DNA from: a virus
Reading direction: 5' to 3' (one strand)
IMG/VR virus record: IMGVR_UViG_3300042312_000034
Coordinates: 1-30,199 of that record
DNA: 30,199 nt
Shown here: in pieces, positions 1 through 5,235 of the stretch
Layout of the letters: each line of letters starts with the position of its first letter
Numbering within the stretch: the first letter of the stretch is position 1
Translations under genes and position numbers: made by a program
The notes under the pieces: generated by a model
Database searches by the model: none
Seen by the model: only the letters and a program-made list of their open reading frames with translations
What the model was told of the DNA's origin: nothing

Positions 1-142
1 CGTTATCACGTACATAACCAGCGTCCTTGATCATATCAGTGCGTGTCAGCTCACCTCTATTAATAAGGGGCATCTTGTCATCTACGAATGATACGAGTGA
101 ATCACCCTTGAGCATAAAGATAGGTGCGGTGGTGGTGGTCAT
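1..142 (-). CDS. Small hypothetical protein, 3' end outside the window
   Basis: The ATG at 142-140 opens a frame of 47 codons that runs off the left edge without a stop, so only the N-terminus is visible. The product begins MTTTTAPIFMLKGDSL. I recognise no domain. The MTT start is shared with two other small genes just upstream (540-325 and 727-578), which suggests one set of small phage genes read leftward. No Shine-Dalgarno sequence is evident. The gene begins 36 bases after the stop of the 49-aa gene at 328-179. The reading rests on an open frame, its place in a same-strand series and a plausible composition, with no homology I can name. Confidence 0.5.
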   Translation of the reverse strand, partial: MTTTTAPIFMLKGDSLVSFVDDKMPLINRGELTRTDMIKDAGYVRDN

Positions 143-178
143 GTTAGGTCGTGTGATTGTGAATGAAAGGGACAAGAG

Positions 179-328
179 TTACTCAGCGCTGCTGATTATC
201 TCTATCAAAGCATAAGGATACATATCCTCGTACTTATCATAGTTCAACTCAGCCTCACTGTATGAATCGAATGTATCAAGGGCAATGAACTTACCCTCAT
301 CATTCATTCGTGCAATAGTGTACATCAT
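179..328 (-). CDS. Hypothetical protein, 49 aa, acidic
   Basis: This 50-codon frame has two adjacent ATGs (328 and 325). The first overlaps the TGA stop of the upstream 71-aa gene in an ATGA junction, which is typical of translational coupling. The product starts MMYTIARMNDEGKF and is rich in Asp, Glu and Tyr (for example SYSEAELNYDKYEDMYPY). I recognise no family. It is soluble-looking, with no membrane segment. The coupling to its neighbour is the main reason to accept it as a gene. It belongs to the small-gene cluster below 727 that I take to be early genes. Confidence 0.6.
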   Translation of the reverse strand: MMYTIARMNDEGKFIALDTFDSYSEAELNYDKYEDMYPYALIEIISSAE

Positions 329-540
329 TTAGTCATCCCATAAAGGTAACGGTCAACATCATCGTTGTTACGGATGAAGTCCTCTACATCACTAAGTTCA
401 TAGAACGGGTCACCATCCTGGTCACCACATCCATCAATAAGTACGAACTCTTCATAGTCATCACCCATGCGTTGAACTAAGTCATAGCTGGTGCAGTCTT
501 GCACAGCAGCACGAAGGTCATCAAATGTGTAAGTGGTCAT
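325..540 (-). CDS. Hypothetical protein, 71 aa, strongly acidic
   Basis: The frame is open up to 588, but I place the start at the ATG at 540. There the protein begins MTTYTFDDLRAAVQDCTSYD, matching the MTT starts of its neighbours, whereas the extra upstream residues look like read-through of a spacer. The product is very rich in Asp (GDQDGD, NNDDVDRY) with a predicted negative charge. Small acidic early proteins of phages are often host-protein or DNA mimics, but nothing here shows that. The stop overlaps the next gene's ATG (ATGA). No recognised domain. Confidence 0.6.
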   Translation of the reverse strand: MTTYTFDDLRAAVQDCTSYDLVQRMGDDYEEFVLIDGCGDQDGDPFYELSDVEDFIRNNDDVDRYLYGMTK

Positions 541-577
541 AGTGTTAGTTAGTGAGTGGGCAGGTAAGTGGTAACAA

Positions 578-727
578 TTAGAATTCAATCTCCTCCATAG
601 TAGGTGTAGCAGTATTAGGCTCAGTAAAGGTAGTAACGATCATGTCAAGGACAGACAAGAGATCATTACCAGTGCGTGCCTTACCAAGCAGGTCAAGCAC
701 TACCTTGCGGTCAATGGTAGTAGTCAT
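578..727 (-). CDS. Hypothetical protein, 49 aa; first gene after the long non-coding region
   Basis: The ATG at 727 has a clear Shine-Dalgarno GGAG seven bases upstream, which fixes the start. The product begins MTTTIDRKVVLDLLGKARTG and contains NDLLSVLDMIVTTF, which looks like a short helical fold, then an acidic tail ending MEEIEF. I do not recognise the family. It is the first gene after about 950 bases with no convincing gene, downstream of a good sigma70-like promoter at 957-986. I therefore read it as the first early gene of the phage. It is followed by three more small same-strand genes. Confidence 0.65.
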   Translation of the reverse strand: MTTTIDRKVVLDLLGKARTGNDLLSVLDMIVTTFTEPNTATPTMEEIEF

Positions 728-847
728 AATTAACTCCAATAGTTGTGAACGGTTGCCATGATCAATTATTTAACGTACATGTGGCTCTGCACTAATGATT
801 AGATACGTGGTCGTACAGTCAGGTCGGGTTGCAACCTATAACTGTTC

Positions 848-866
848 GCGGGAGCGCTCGCTCCGC
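848..866. other. GC-rich hairpin in the early leader
   Basis: GCG and GAGCG (848-850 and 852-856) can pair with CGCTC and CGC (859-866), with one bulged G and a tiny loop that would open to about four bases. No T-run follows on either strand, so it is not an intrinsic terminator. It lies between the predicted early promoter and the first gene. Confidence 0.4.
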
Positions 867-916
867 TAAGTCCGTCTTGTGACGACCACACATTATTAAG
901 TTGTCTAGGAGCTAGA

Positions 917-947
917 GGTGGAGAGCGACGGTCTCGCCTCCCCCACC
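917..947 (-). other. Strong hairpin at the predicted 5' end of the early transcript
   Basis: On the minus strand GGTGGGGGAGGCGA pairs with TCGCTCTCCACC across a GACCG loop, giving about 12 pairs with two single bulges. The predicted start site of the promoter at 957-986 is near 950, so the RNA would begin two to four bases before this stem. Such 5' hairpins are known to protect transcripts from 5'-dependent decay. A protective role here is inference. Confidence 0.45.
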
Positions 948-956
948 GACTCATCT

Positions 957-986
957 AACATACCAGCCCCTAGGCCGATGTGTCAA
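957..986 (-). promoter_or_regulatory. Sigma70-like promoter, leftward (candidate early promoter)
   Basis: On the minus strand a perfect TTGACA -35 box (986-981) is followed, after 18 bases, by TATGTT (962-957), which matches four of six -10 positions. It points toward the small genes starting at 727, with no gene in between. T7-like phages use host RNA polymerase for their early genes, so a host-type promoter is expected here. Confidence 0.5.
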
Positions 987-1610
987 TCCCAAGAACCCAG
1001 TGGATCCGTGTAGCCCCTTAATTGACCCTATCAGCGTTCCTTATCGATCCGAACCGTAGGGCTGCTATGTGATGCTGGGCGTGAGTGTGAACGAAGTGAA
1101 CGCATCGTGTGAATGGAAATAGTGCTACAGGTCGCGTCATAGGCGAACTACTGCAAAAAGGCTATGCACGTGAATGGTGGCTGTAAGGCTCTCTACTGGC
1201 GCTGTGGTGTCAGTATACCTAGCAACGGTTAGAGGCACCTTATAGCCGCTTCTAGGCGTGTCTCAGGGCGTTATAGCTGCGCTGTCTTACTAAGTTGGGA
1301 GGGCCAGACAGATCACTTCATATCTACCTATACACATAACTTATCATACAGCAATGATTGATTACAATACCTTATCATTGTATCTCAGTAACTCGTTGCT
1401 TATTGCGATTCATTCTCAATAAGGCGTGACTATAGATGATGACAGTGCCCCAGTACCGTGTCCAGAGTATCTGCATCAGGCACAGGTACGCTGGACAGAG
1501 GCTGCTCGCAGGCTCACAGTGGACACAGTGCTAGCAGTTAATAACTACATTGGCTGTGAGTCCTTGATCGCAAGAGGGGGGCACTGGGGGGAAATACGAG
1601 ACCCCTTGGC

Positions 1611-1638
1611 GATATAAGGCTTGTTAAATTTATGTCAA
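1611..1638 (-). promoter_or_regulatory. Sigma70-like promoter, leftward, directly after the thyX terminator
   Basis: On the minus strand TTGACA (1638-1633) is followed, after 16 bases, by TATATC (1616-1611), four of six -10 positions. The first bases of the -35 box are the last bases of the terminator T-run, so the two signals share sequence. It would start transcription near 1604, into the non-coding region. Confidence 0.4.
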
Positions 1639-1675
1639 AAATTAAGGGGCCCCTAGAACGCCCTACAAGGCCCCT
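1637..1675 (-). terminator. Intrinsic terminator after thyX
   Basis: Minus-strand AGGGGCC (1675-1669) pairs with GGCCCCT (1651-1645), seven G/C-rich pairs. TAATTTTTG (1644-1636) follows. It starts nine bases past the thyX stop, as expected for the end of the late transcription unit. The inner sequence AGGGGCCCCT is itself a palindrome and could form an alternative shorter stem. Confidence 0.7.
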
Positions 1676-1683
1676 CAACGCAG

Positions 1684-2316
1684 TTAAACAGTGAACGCAG
1701 CACACACACTAGGAAGATGCTCCTCTAGGAGCTTGTAGACACCTTCTGCGATCACCCTATGCTCCAGCTGAGTGCCATTACCACACCGCAGTTGACAGTA
1801 ATGCACCCAAGACCGAATAGTGCCATTCATGTACAACTTAGTTGGTGCAGCTAGTGGCAGTACTTCTCTAGCACACTCCTTAGCTACCCCATCTTTCAAC
1901 ATCCTCTGATACAAATCATAACACTGATTGTAAAGTTTAATTGTCTCTTCAGTGTACTGATAGTTTAACTTTAGACTTAGATCATCAGTGCTATTCTGTC
2001 GGTTCTTACTATCTTGTTTACGGAACTGTGGAGGAGCTGCTACTTCTGTTACCTCAGCATACCGTTGACTAAACTCCTGGAAGCTAAAGCTCCTATGCCT
2101 AAGGATCTGTGCTGCTATACTACGGGTAGTCTCAATAGATACACACATATTCACCATCTCAAAGGGTGACCAATGTTGATGGTCAATAAGATACTTAATT
2201 AGTTTAGCACTGGTCTCAGTGTTGTTTTGATTAGCTGGGTTAGATACCCTAGCCATGTAACTAATAAGTTCTTCAGCATTAGGTGTGATGTGTACTAGAG
2301 ATACGCTATGAGTCAT
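1684..2316 (-). CDS. thyX: Flavin-dependent thymidylate synthase ThyX
   Basis: ThyX converts dUMP to dTMP using methylene-tetrahydrofolate, NAD(P)H and FAD, and supplies thymidine for phage DNA synthesis. The family signature RHR-x7-S is complete: RHR at residues 73-75, Ser83, within ILRHRSFSFQEFSQRY. Upstream is the conserved HWSPFEM (48-54). The C-terminal part has the usual REVLPLAAPTKLYM and RSWVHYCQLR segments. At 210 aa the length is normal. It lies after terL, at the very end of the late order, separated from terL by 371 bases with possible signals, so it may be expressed apart from the packaging genes. Its stop is followed at once by an intrinsic terminator. No clear Shine-Dalgarno precedes the ATG. 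Confidence 0.97.
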   Translation of the reverse strand: MTHSVSLVHITPNAEELISYMARVSNPANQNNTETSAKLIKYLIDHQHWSPFEMVNMCVSIETTRSIAAQILRHRSFSFQEFSQRYAEVTEVAAPPQFRKQDSKNRQNSTDDLSLKLNYQYTEETIKLYNQCYDLYQRMLKDGVAKECAREVLPLAAPTKLYMNGTIRSWVHYCQLRCGNGTQLEHRVIAEGVYKLLEEHLPSVCAAFTV

Positions 2317-2353
2317 TAACAGGTGGTAGTGGAGGTTATTGGGAGAGTTAATA

Positions 2354-2503
2354 ACAGTAGTGACAGTAGTGGGAGGAGCTACGCTCCTAATCCCTCACAG
2401 TACTCACAGTATTAACCGTAAATAGTGTAGGTTAGAGGAAGTTTGTGTCTTTTGTGTTATACAGTACTTACGGTAATAACCGCCTACGGCGTGTTATACA
2501 GTA
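2354..2503. repeat. Six ACAGTA repeats, two pairs at 9-base spacing
   Basis: ACAGTA occurs at 2354, 2363, 2397, 2406, 2461 and 2498. The first two are exactly nine bases apart, and so are the next two. The last two sit in a shared longer repeat, TATACAGTA. Regular spacing suggests binding sites for a protein, or iterons. On the minus strand the copies read TACTGT. Confidence 0.55.
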
Positions 2504-2532
2504 AAGAAGATATAACCCCCCTAGAAAGACTT

Positions 2533-2561
2533 ATGTTAACTTCCCCAAGGTTAACTGTCTA
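2533..2561 (-). promoter_or_regulatory. Weak sigma70-like promoter candidate upstream of thyX
   Basis: On the minus strand TAGACA (2561-2556, five of six) is followed, after 17 bases, by TAACAT (2538-2533, four of six). The spacer contains the two GTTAAC palindromes, which could be an operator. It points at thyX, about 215 bases away. Only a candidate. Confidence 0.25.
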
Positions 2562-2595
2562 GAGAGTAATAGTAGCTGGTGAACATAGATAAAGA

Positions 2596-2637
2596 AGGAA
2601 GAGATGTGTCTTAGTTTACTAAGGCATGTCTCTTCCT
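2596..2637 (+). other. Long hairpin, 19-bp stem, TTTA loop
   Basis: AGGAAGAGATGTGTCTTAG (2596-2614) pairs with 2619-2637 along its whole length: 16 Watson-Crick pairs and three G-U pairs as + strand RNA. As minus-strand RNA the three G-U pairs become A-C mismatches, so the fold is better in the + direction, opposite to all genes here. On the minus strand a T-rich stretch (TTCTTTATC) follows, so a weak terminator behind terL is the competing reading. Confidence 0.6.
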
Positions 2638-2687
2638 AACTTCGGAGAAAGTGGTCCACCCTCCACTTCCCTTGTACGGGTGGGATC

Positions 2688-4457
2688 TCAGACCCACGTT
2701 GGTACTACTTGTTTTGTCTTTTGGCCTCTAGCCTTACGTCTTTGCTCTAAATTCATGCCAAAGACTAAGTGATTTGTAGCAGCTTGAGGGTCATCAATAA
2801 ATGTTTCAAGGATGTCTTGCCATTCCTCTTGCTTACGCATCTTAACAGCTTCATAAGCACTAATGGACATAGCATCTGTGAAGTACTTAACACCTTGTGC
2901 TAGACTATCGAGTCTATCGTCATGTTTAACTGCTCCCTTCTCACGACACATCCTAGACATTTGGTAGAAGAGCATATACAGTAAACGCTCCTCAGGTGCT
3001 GCGTCTTTATTGGAGCTATAGTCCCATTCCACCACTGACCTATCAACAATGAGTCTATGTTGGTTCATGACAGGTTCTAGGGCATCGATAATACGGTCTT
3101 CTTTACGGACATTAGCACGTACTTCCTCTACGTCTATTGCTTGTTTAGTTTGTTGCAAGTGCTTTTTAAAGAGTTCTGCGACGATACCATCTCCGAAGTT
3201 TGTTTCGATGAGGAGTTTAGTAACATTGTACCGCTTACACCCACGAAGGATGTCAAGAAGTGTATTGTCGCTATAACCGTCGCGATACGCTCGTACTTCG
3301 TGAACGTAGAGAAAGCCATTCTTTTGTGAGATGTATGTAGCTGCTGTTTCATCTGTACCCCGTCCACTGGGGTCAACAGAGCATATAGTTTCAGTGTAGG
3401 CACTCCACTCACCTTGTAACTGCATTGGAGAGTAGAAGTAATCACCAGGTAGGCCTACAGTGGGGAGGTCTTTGAGGCAGTTACGTGGGTCACTACACCA
3501 CACCACAGCATCTGGTGCCTGTGTGGGGTTAACTGATGTTACCACTAGGTCACTGAACTTAAGTGGGAACTTCTCAGCGTCACTCAAGGTTGTGTCTAGC
3601 TGGAACTGTAGCATGAAGTTACTACGACCCATAGCAGCTTCACGTTCTACTAGGTCTTCACTAGTGAAACGGTCAGGATCTGTAGGTGTCCACTCCTCTA
3701 CACCCATCTCTATGTCTTCCACGATTTGTGGTGACAAGAGACCTTCGTACTGTGATAGCTTATCTTTGCGTGGATAACGTGAGGGCCACACAAAGGGACG
3801 GTAGTTACGTTCTGCTAGCTTACGGTAGATGGTAAAGGTAGTCTGAGGTGTACCAAGGTACATAATACGACTATCTTTCTTTGGTGTTAGGATAGACTCA
3901 GCCTCAGTACATAACTGTAGGAGCTTCTCCCTCATCATCTCAGTTAAGCTATTGGACGGAACTTCTACGTCATCCAGAATCATCAAGTCAGCACGAGAGC
4001 CGGTTAACTGACCAGTAATGCCAACACTTTTAACAGAAGGAGCTTGGTGAGGGGCACAGTTAATATCAAAACTAATACGTGACCATCTAGAGGTATCAGC
4101 TTTAGGTTGCATGTGCCGTAACCAAGGTGTTTCAATAATTAGCTTTTGACAAAAAATACTAAAGTTATCGGCACGTTCTTTACTAGCACTAATTACCATT
4201 ACCTTTTTATCATTATCGTTAAACAACGTCCAAAGAACAAAGGCAGCAGTAATCCATGATTTACCAACACCACGAAAAGCCTGCACCATTAAACGTTTTG
4301 GGCCATATTGTAGATAATCAGCGATTGCATATTGAGCACGAGTTGGTGACGGTAAATCTAATTGTGCCCAAATTGCTTGAAGAAAGTACTTAAAGTCTTG
4401 TTGCAATAAAGTTAGTGAGTCTTGTTGCGATGGTGAGGAGTTCTTCTGGTGTGGCAT
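2688..4457 (-). CDS. terL: Terminase large subunit (T7 gp19-like)
   Basis: This is the DNA-packaging motor: an ATPase that drives DNA through the portal, and a nuclease that cuts the concatemer. At 589 aa it is close to T7 gp19 (586). The Walker A-type motif is QAFRGVGKSW (residues 59-68, Lys66). Walker B is LMILDDVEV (158-166). The C-terminal RNase H-like nuclease shows SVDPSGRGTDE (Asp362), LLIETNFGDG (Glu418) and, near the end, HDDRLDSLAQGVKYF, which supplies the final acidic residue. I chose the ATG at 4457 because the conserved packaging N-terminus (LQQDFKYFLQAIW) follows within 20 residues. The first 22 or so codons overlap the upstream HNH gene in another frame, which is unusual and suggests insertion of that gene. 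Confidence 0.97.
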   Translation of the reverse strand: MPHQKNSSPSQQDSLTLLQQDFKYFLQAIWAQLDLPSPTRAQYAIADYLQYGPKRLMVQAFRGVGKSWITAAFVLWTLFNDNDKKVMVISASKERADNFSIFCQKLIIETPWLRHMQPKADTSRWSRISFDINCAPHQAPSVKSVGITGQLTGSRADLMILDDVEVPSNSLTEMMREKLLQLCTEAESILTPKKDSRIMYLGTPQTTFTIYRKLAERNYRPFVWPSRYPRKDKLSQYEGLLSPQIVEDIEMGVEEWTPTDPDRFTSEDLVEREAAMGRSNFMLQFQLDTTLSDAEKFPLKFSDLVVTSVNPTQAPDAVVWCSDPRNCLKDLPTVGLPGDYFYSPMQLQGEWSAYTETICSVDPSGRGTDETAATYISQKNGFLYVHEVRAYRDGYSDNTLLDILRGCKRYNVTKLLIETNFGDGIVAELFKKHLQQTKQAIDVEEVRANVRKEDRIIDALEPVMNQHRLIVDRSVVEWDYSSNKDAAPEERLLYMLFYQMSRMCREKGAVKHDDRLDSLAQGVKYFTDAMSISAYEAVKMRKQEEWQDILETFIDDPQAATNHLVFGMNLEQRRKARGQKTKQVVPTWV

Positions 4458-4860
4458 TAGATTTAATGGTGTTAGCTTTATACGAAATTACCCAGACGTT
4501 ACCCTTAATGTAACCCTTTGATGAGTCTATGCGATCTAAGGTTGGAGAGCTTTCTTGGACACTTACCGAACCCTTACTTAGTTGTATTCCCAATAACGGG
4601 CATTTATCAGGAATCTGAATATCCTCTAATGTAATGTTATGCTCGAACCCCTTACGTTTGGCTCGGCTTTTACTTCTGTTGAGCATTGCTTGCTCAATAG
4701 TTGTGTGTTCTTTTTGATAATTACGTTGATAAGATCTGTACTCTTCGGTTCTGTATTTCTCTTTTGTACATGTAATACAGTGAGCTGTGCATCCTGCTCC
4801 CTTTTTATAGAACTCGCTTAAAGGCTTTTCCACGCCACAGGAACGGCATTGTTTGTTCAT
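4390..4860 (-). CDS. HNH endonuclease, probable homing type, overlapping terL
   Basis: The 156-aa protein begins with a zinc-finger-like part (CRSCGVEKPLSEF near 5-17, then CTAHCITC near 24-31), followed by a basic linker rich in Arg and Lys. The C-terminal half carries the HNH-like core common in phage free-standing endonucleases: CPLLGIQL, then SPTLDRIDSSKGYIKGNVWV (Asp and Asn of the motif) and YKANTIKSNATPEELL. Such genes usually spread by cutting a site in a conserved gene. Its last 68 bases overlap the start of terL in a different frame, and a strong hairpin (4881-4917) precedes its own start with no visible Shine-Dalgarno. The catalytic first His is not certain from sequence alone. Confidence 0.8.
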   Translation of the reverse strand: MNKQCRSCGVEKPLSEFYKKGAGCTAHCITCTKEKYRTEEYRSYQRNYQKEHTTIEQAMLNRSKSRAKRKGFEHNITLEDIQIPDKCPLLGIQLSKGSVSVQESSPTLDRIDSSKGYIKGNVWVISYKANTIKSNATPEELLTIATRLTNFIATRL

Positions 4861-4880
4861 AATGATAGAATATACGTGAA

Positions 4881-4917
4881 GGCACCTAGAGGCCCCTTGT
4901 AGAGGCTCCTAGGTACC
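4881..4917 (-). other. Hairpin with 16-base arms upstream of the HNH gene
   Basis: On the minus strand GGTACCTAGGAGCCTC (4917-4902) pairs with GGGGCCTCTAGGTGCC (4896-4881) across a five-base loop, with 15 of 16 positions paired when G-U is allowed. The G-U pairs exist only in minus-strand RNA, the coding direction. No proper T-run follows. It fills the spacer between the 101-aa gene and the HNH gene. It could limit HNH expression, be an RNase III site, or end part of the transcript. Confidence 0.6.
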
Positions 4918-4929
4918 GATGGTGGGGGA

Positions 4930-5235
4930 TTAGTCAGCGAGCTTAGTACGTACTCCACCAAATAGATTGGTCATACGCTCTATTTCACCAATTCGCATGT
5001 TACTAGCACGCAATTGTTGTTGTGGATCTTTTGGTCTAATACGCATCTTTGGATCGTATGAAGCACCGAGTATCTTGCCGTAATTTAATGCTGCGTTCTT
5101 GGCTGGTGTAAATGCACGACTAGCCATAGCGCTAGCTACTGGATCCTTGCCAATAGCATAAGCAATCTTAATCTTACGGATTAGTTCAAGTAGAGGGTTC
5201 GTCTCTTCCTTTTTCTTCTTTTTAGATTCTGCCAT
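4930..5235 (-). CDS. Hypothetical basic protein, 101 aa
   Basis: The product begins MAESKKKKKEETNPLLELIR and is strongly basic, with a Lys run at residues 5-9 and a C-terminal region rich in Arg, Met and Gln (RASNMRIGEIERMTN). No membrane segment. The ATG shares its A with the TAA stop of the upstream 478-aa gene (TAATG), so it is probably translated by re-initiation. I recognise no family. It lies in the poorly known block between terS and terL. Small basic proteins here could bind DNA or pack inside the capsid, but this is not shown. Confidence 0.75.
   Translation of the reverse strand: MAESKKKKKEETNPLLELIRKIKIAYAIGKDPVASAMASRAFTPAKNAALNYGKILGASYDPKMRIRPKDPQQQLRASNMRIGEIERMTNLFGGVRTKLAD

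Larger units (their letters stand above)
728..1683. other. Non-coding region, candidate late/early genome junction
   Basis: About 950 bases hold no convincing gene on either strand. From high to low coordinate they contain the terminator after thyX (1637-1675), a sigma70-like leftward promoter (1611-1638), an unstructured stretch of about 600 bases, a second leftward promoter (957-986), a hairpin at its predicted transcript start (917-947), a GC-rich hairpin (848-866) and the Shine-Dalgarno of the 49-aa gene. In T7-like phages the end of the late genes and the start of the early genes are joined only through the terminal repeat, in concatemers or circular assemblies. This region sits exactly there. 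No repeat end can be seen directly in a single copy. Confidence 0.5.
2317..2687. other. Repeat- and hairpin-rich spacer between terL and thyX
   Basis: No gene is visible in these 371 bases. They hold six copies of ACAGTA (separate entry), a 12-base direct repeat of TGTTATACAGTA around 2455 and 2492, an inverted pair ACCGTAA/TTACGGT about 45 bases apart (near 2416 and 2468), and a hairpin CGCC-TAC-GGCG flanked by ATAAC/GTTAT (about 2476-2497). Two GTTAAC sites (about 2535 and 2550) can form a stem, and AGGAGC-TAC-GCTCCT forms another (about 2374-2389). A 19-bp hairpin lies at 2596-2637, and competing stems lie next to the terL stop (2649-2683). This is far more structure than elsewhere in the window, so a regulatory or replication role is likely. 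Confidence 0.6.

Noticed and set aside
541-588. Longer start for the 71-aa gene (87-aa form)
   Set aside because: The extra residues lie in the spacer after the 49-aa gene and break the MTT start pattern of the cluster.
900-960. Possible tRNA or attachment site in the GC-rich stretch
   Set aside because: No T-loop GGTTCGA, anticodon arm or acceptor pairing is found; the stretch folds as one long hairpin instead.
1080-1105. Direct repeat GTGAAC-GAA-GTGAAC
   Set aside because: Only two short copies occur, with no further units. It is too small to suggest an array or iteron.
1426-1617. 63-codon + strand frame in the non-coding region
   Set aside because: It has a GTG start with poor ribosome signal, no recognised similarity and a length within chance. 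It also runs over the promoter and against all other genes.
2675-2682. CACCCGTA on the minus strand just after terL, resembling part of the Syn5 RNA polymerase promoter (ATTGGGCACCCGTAA)
   Set aside because: Only eight of the 15 bases match and the ATTGGG half is absent. An eight-base match is expected about once by chance in a window of this size on two strands.
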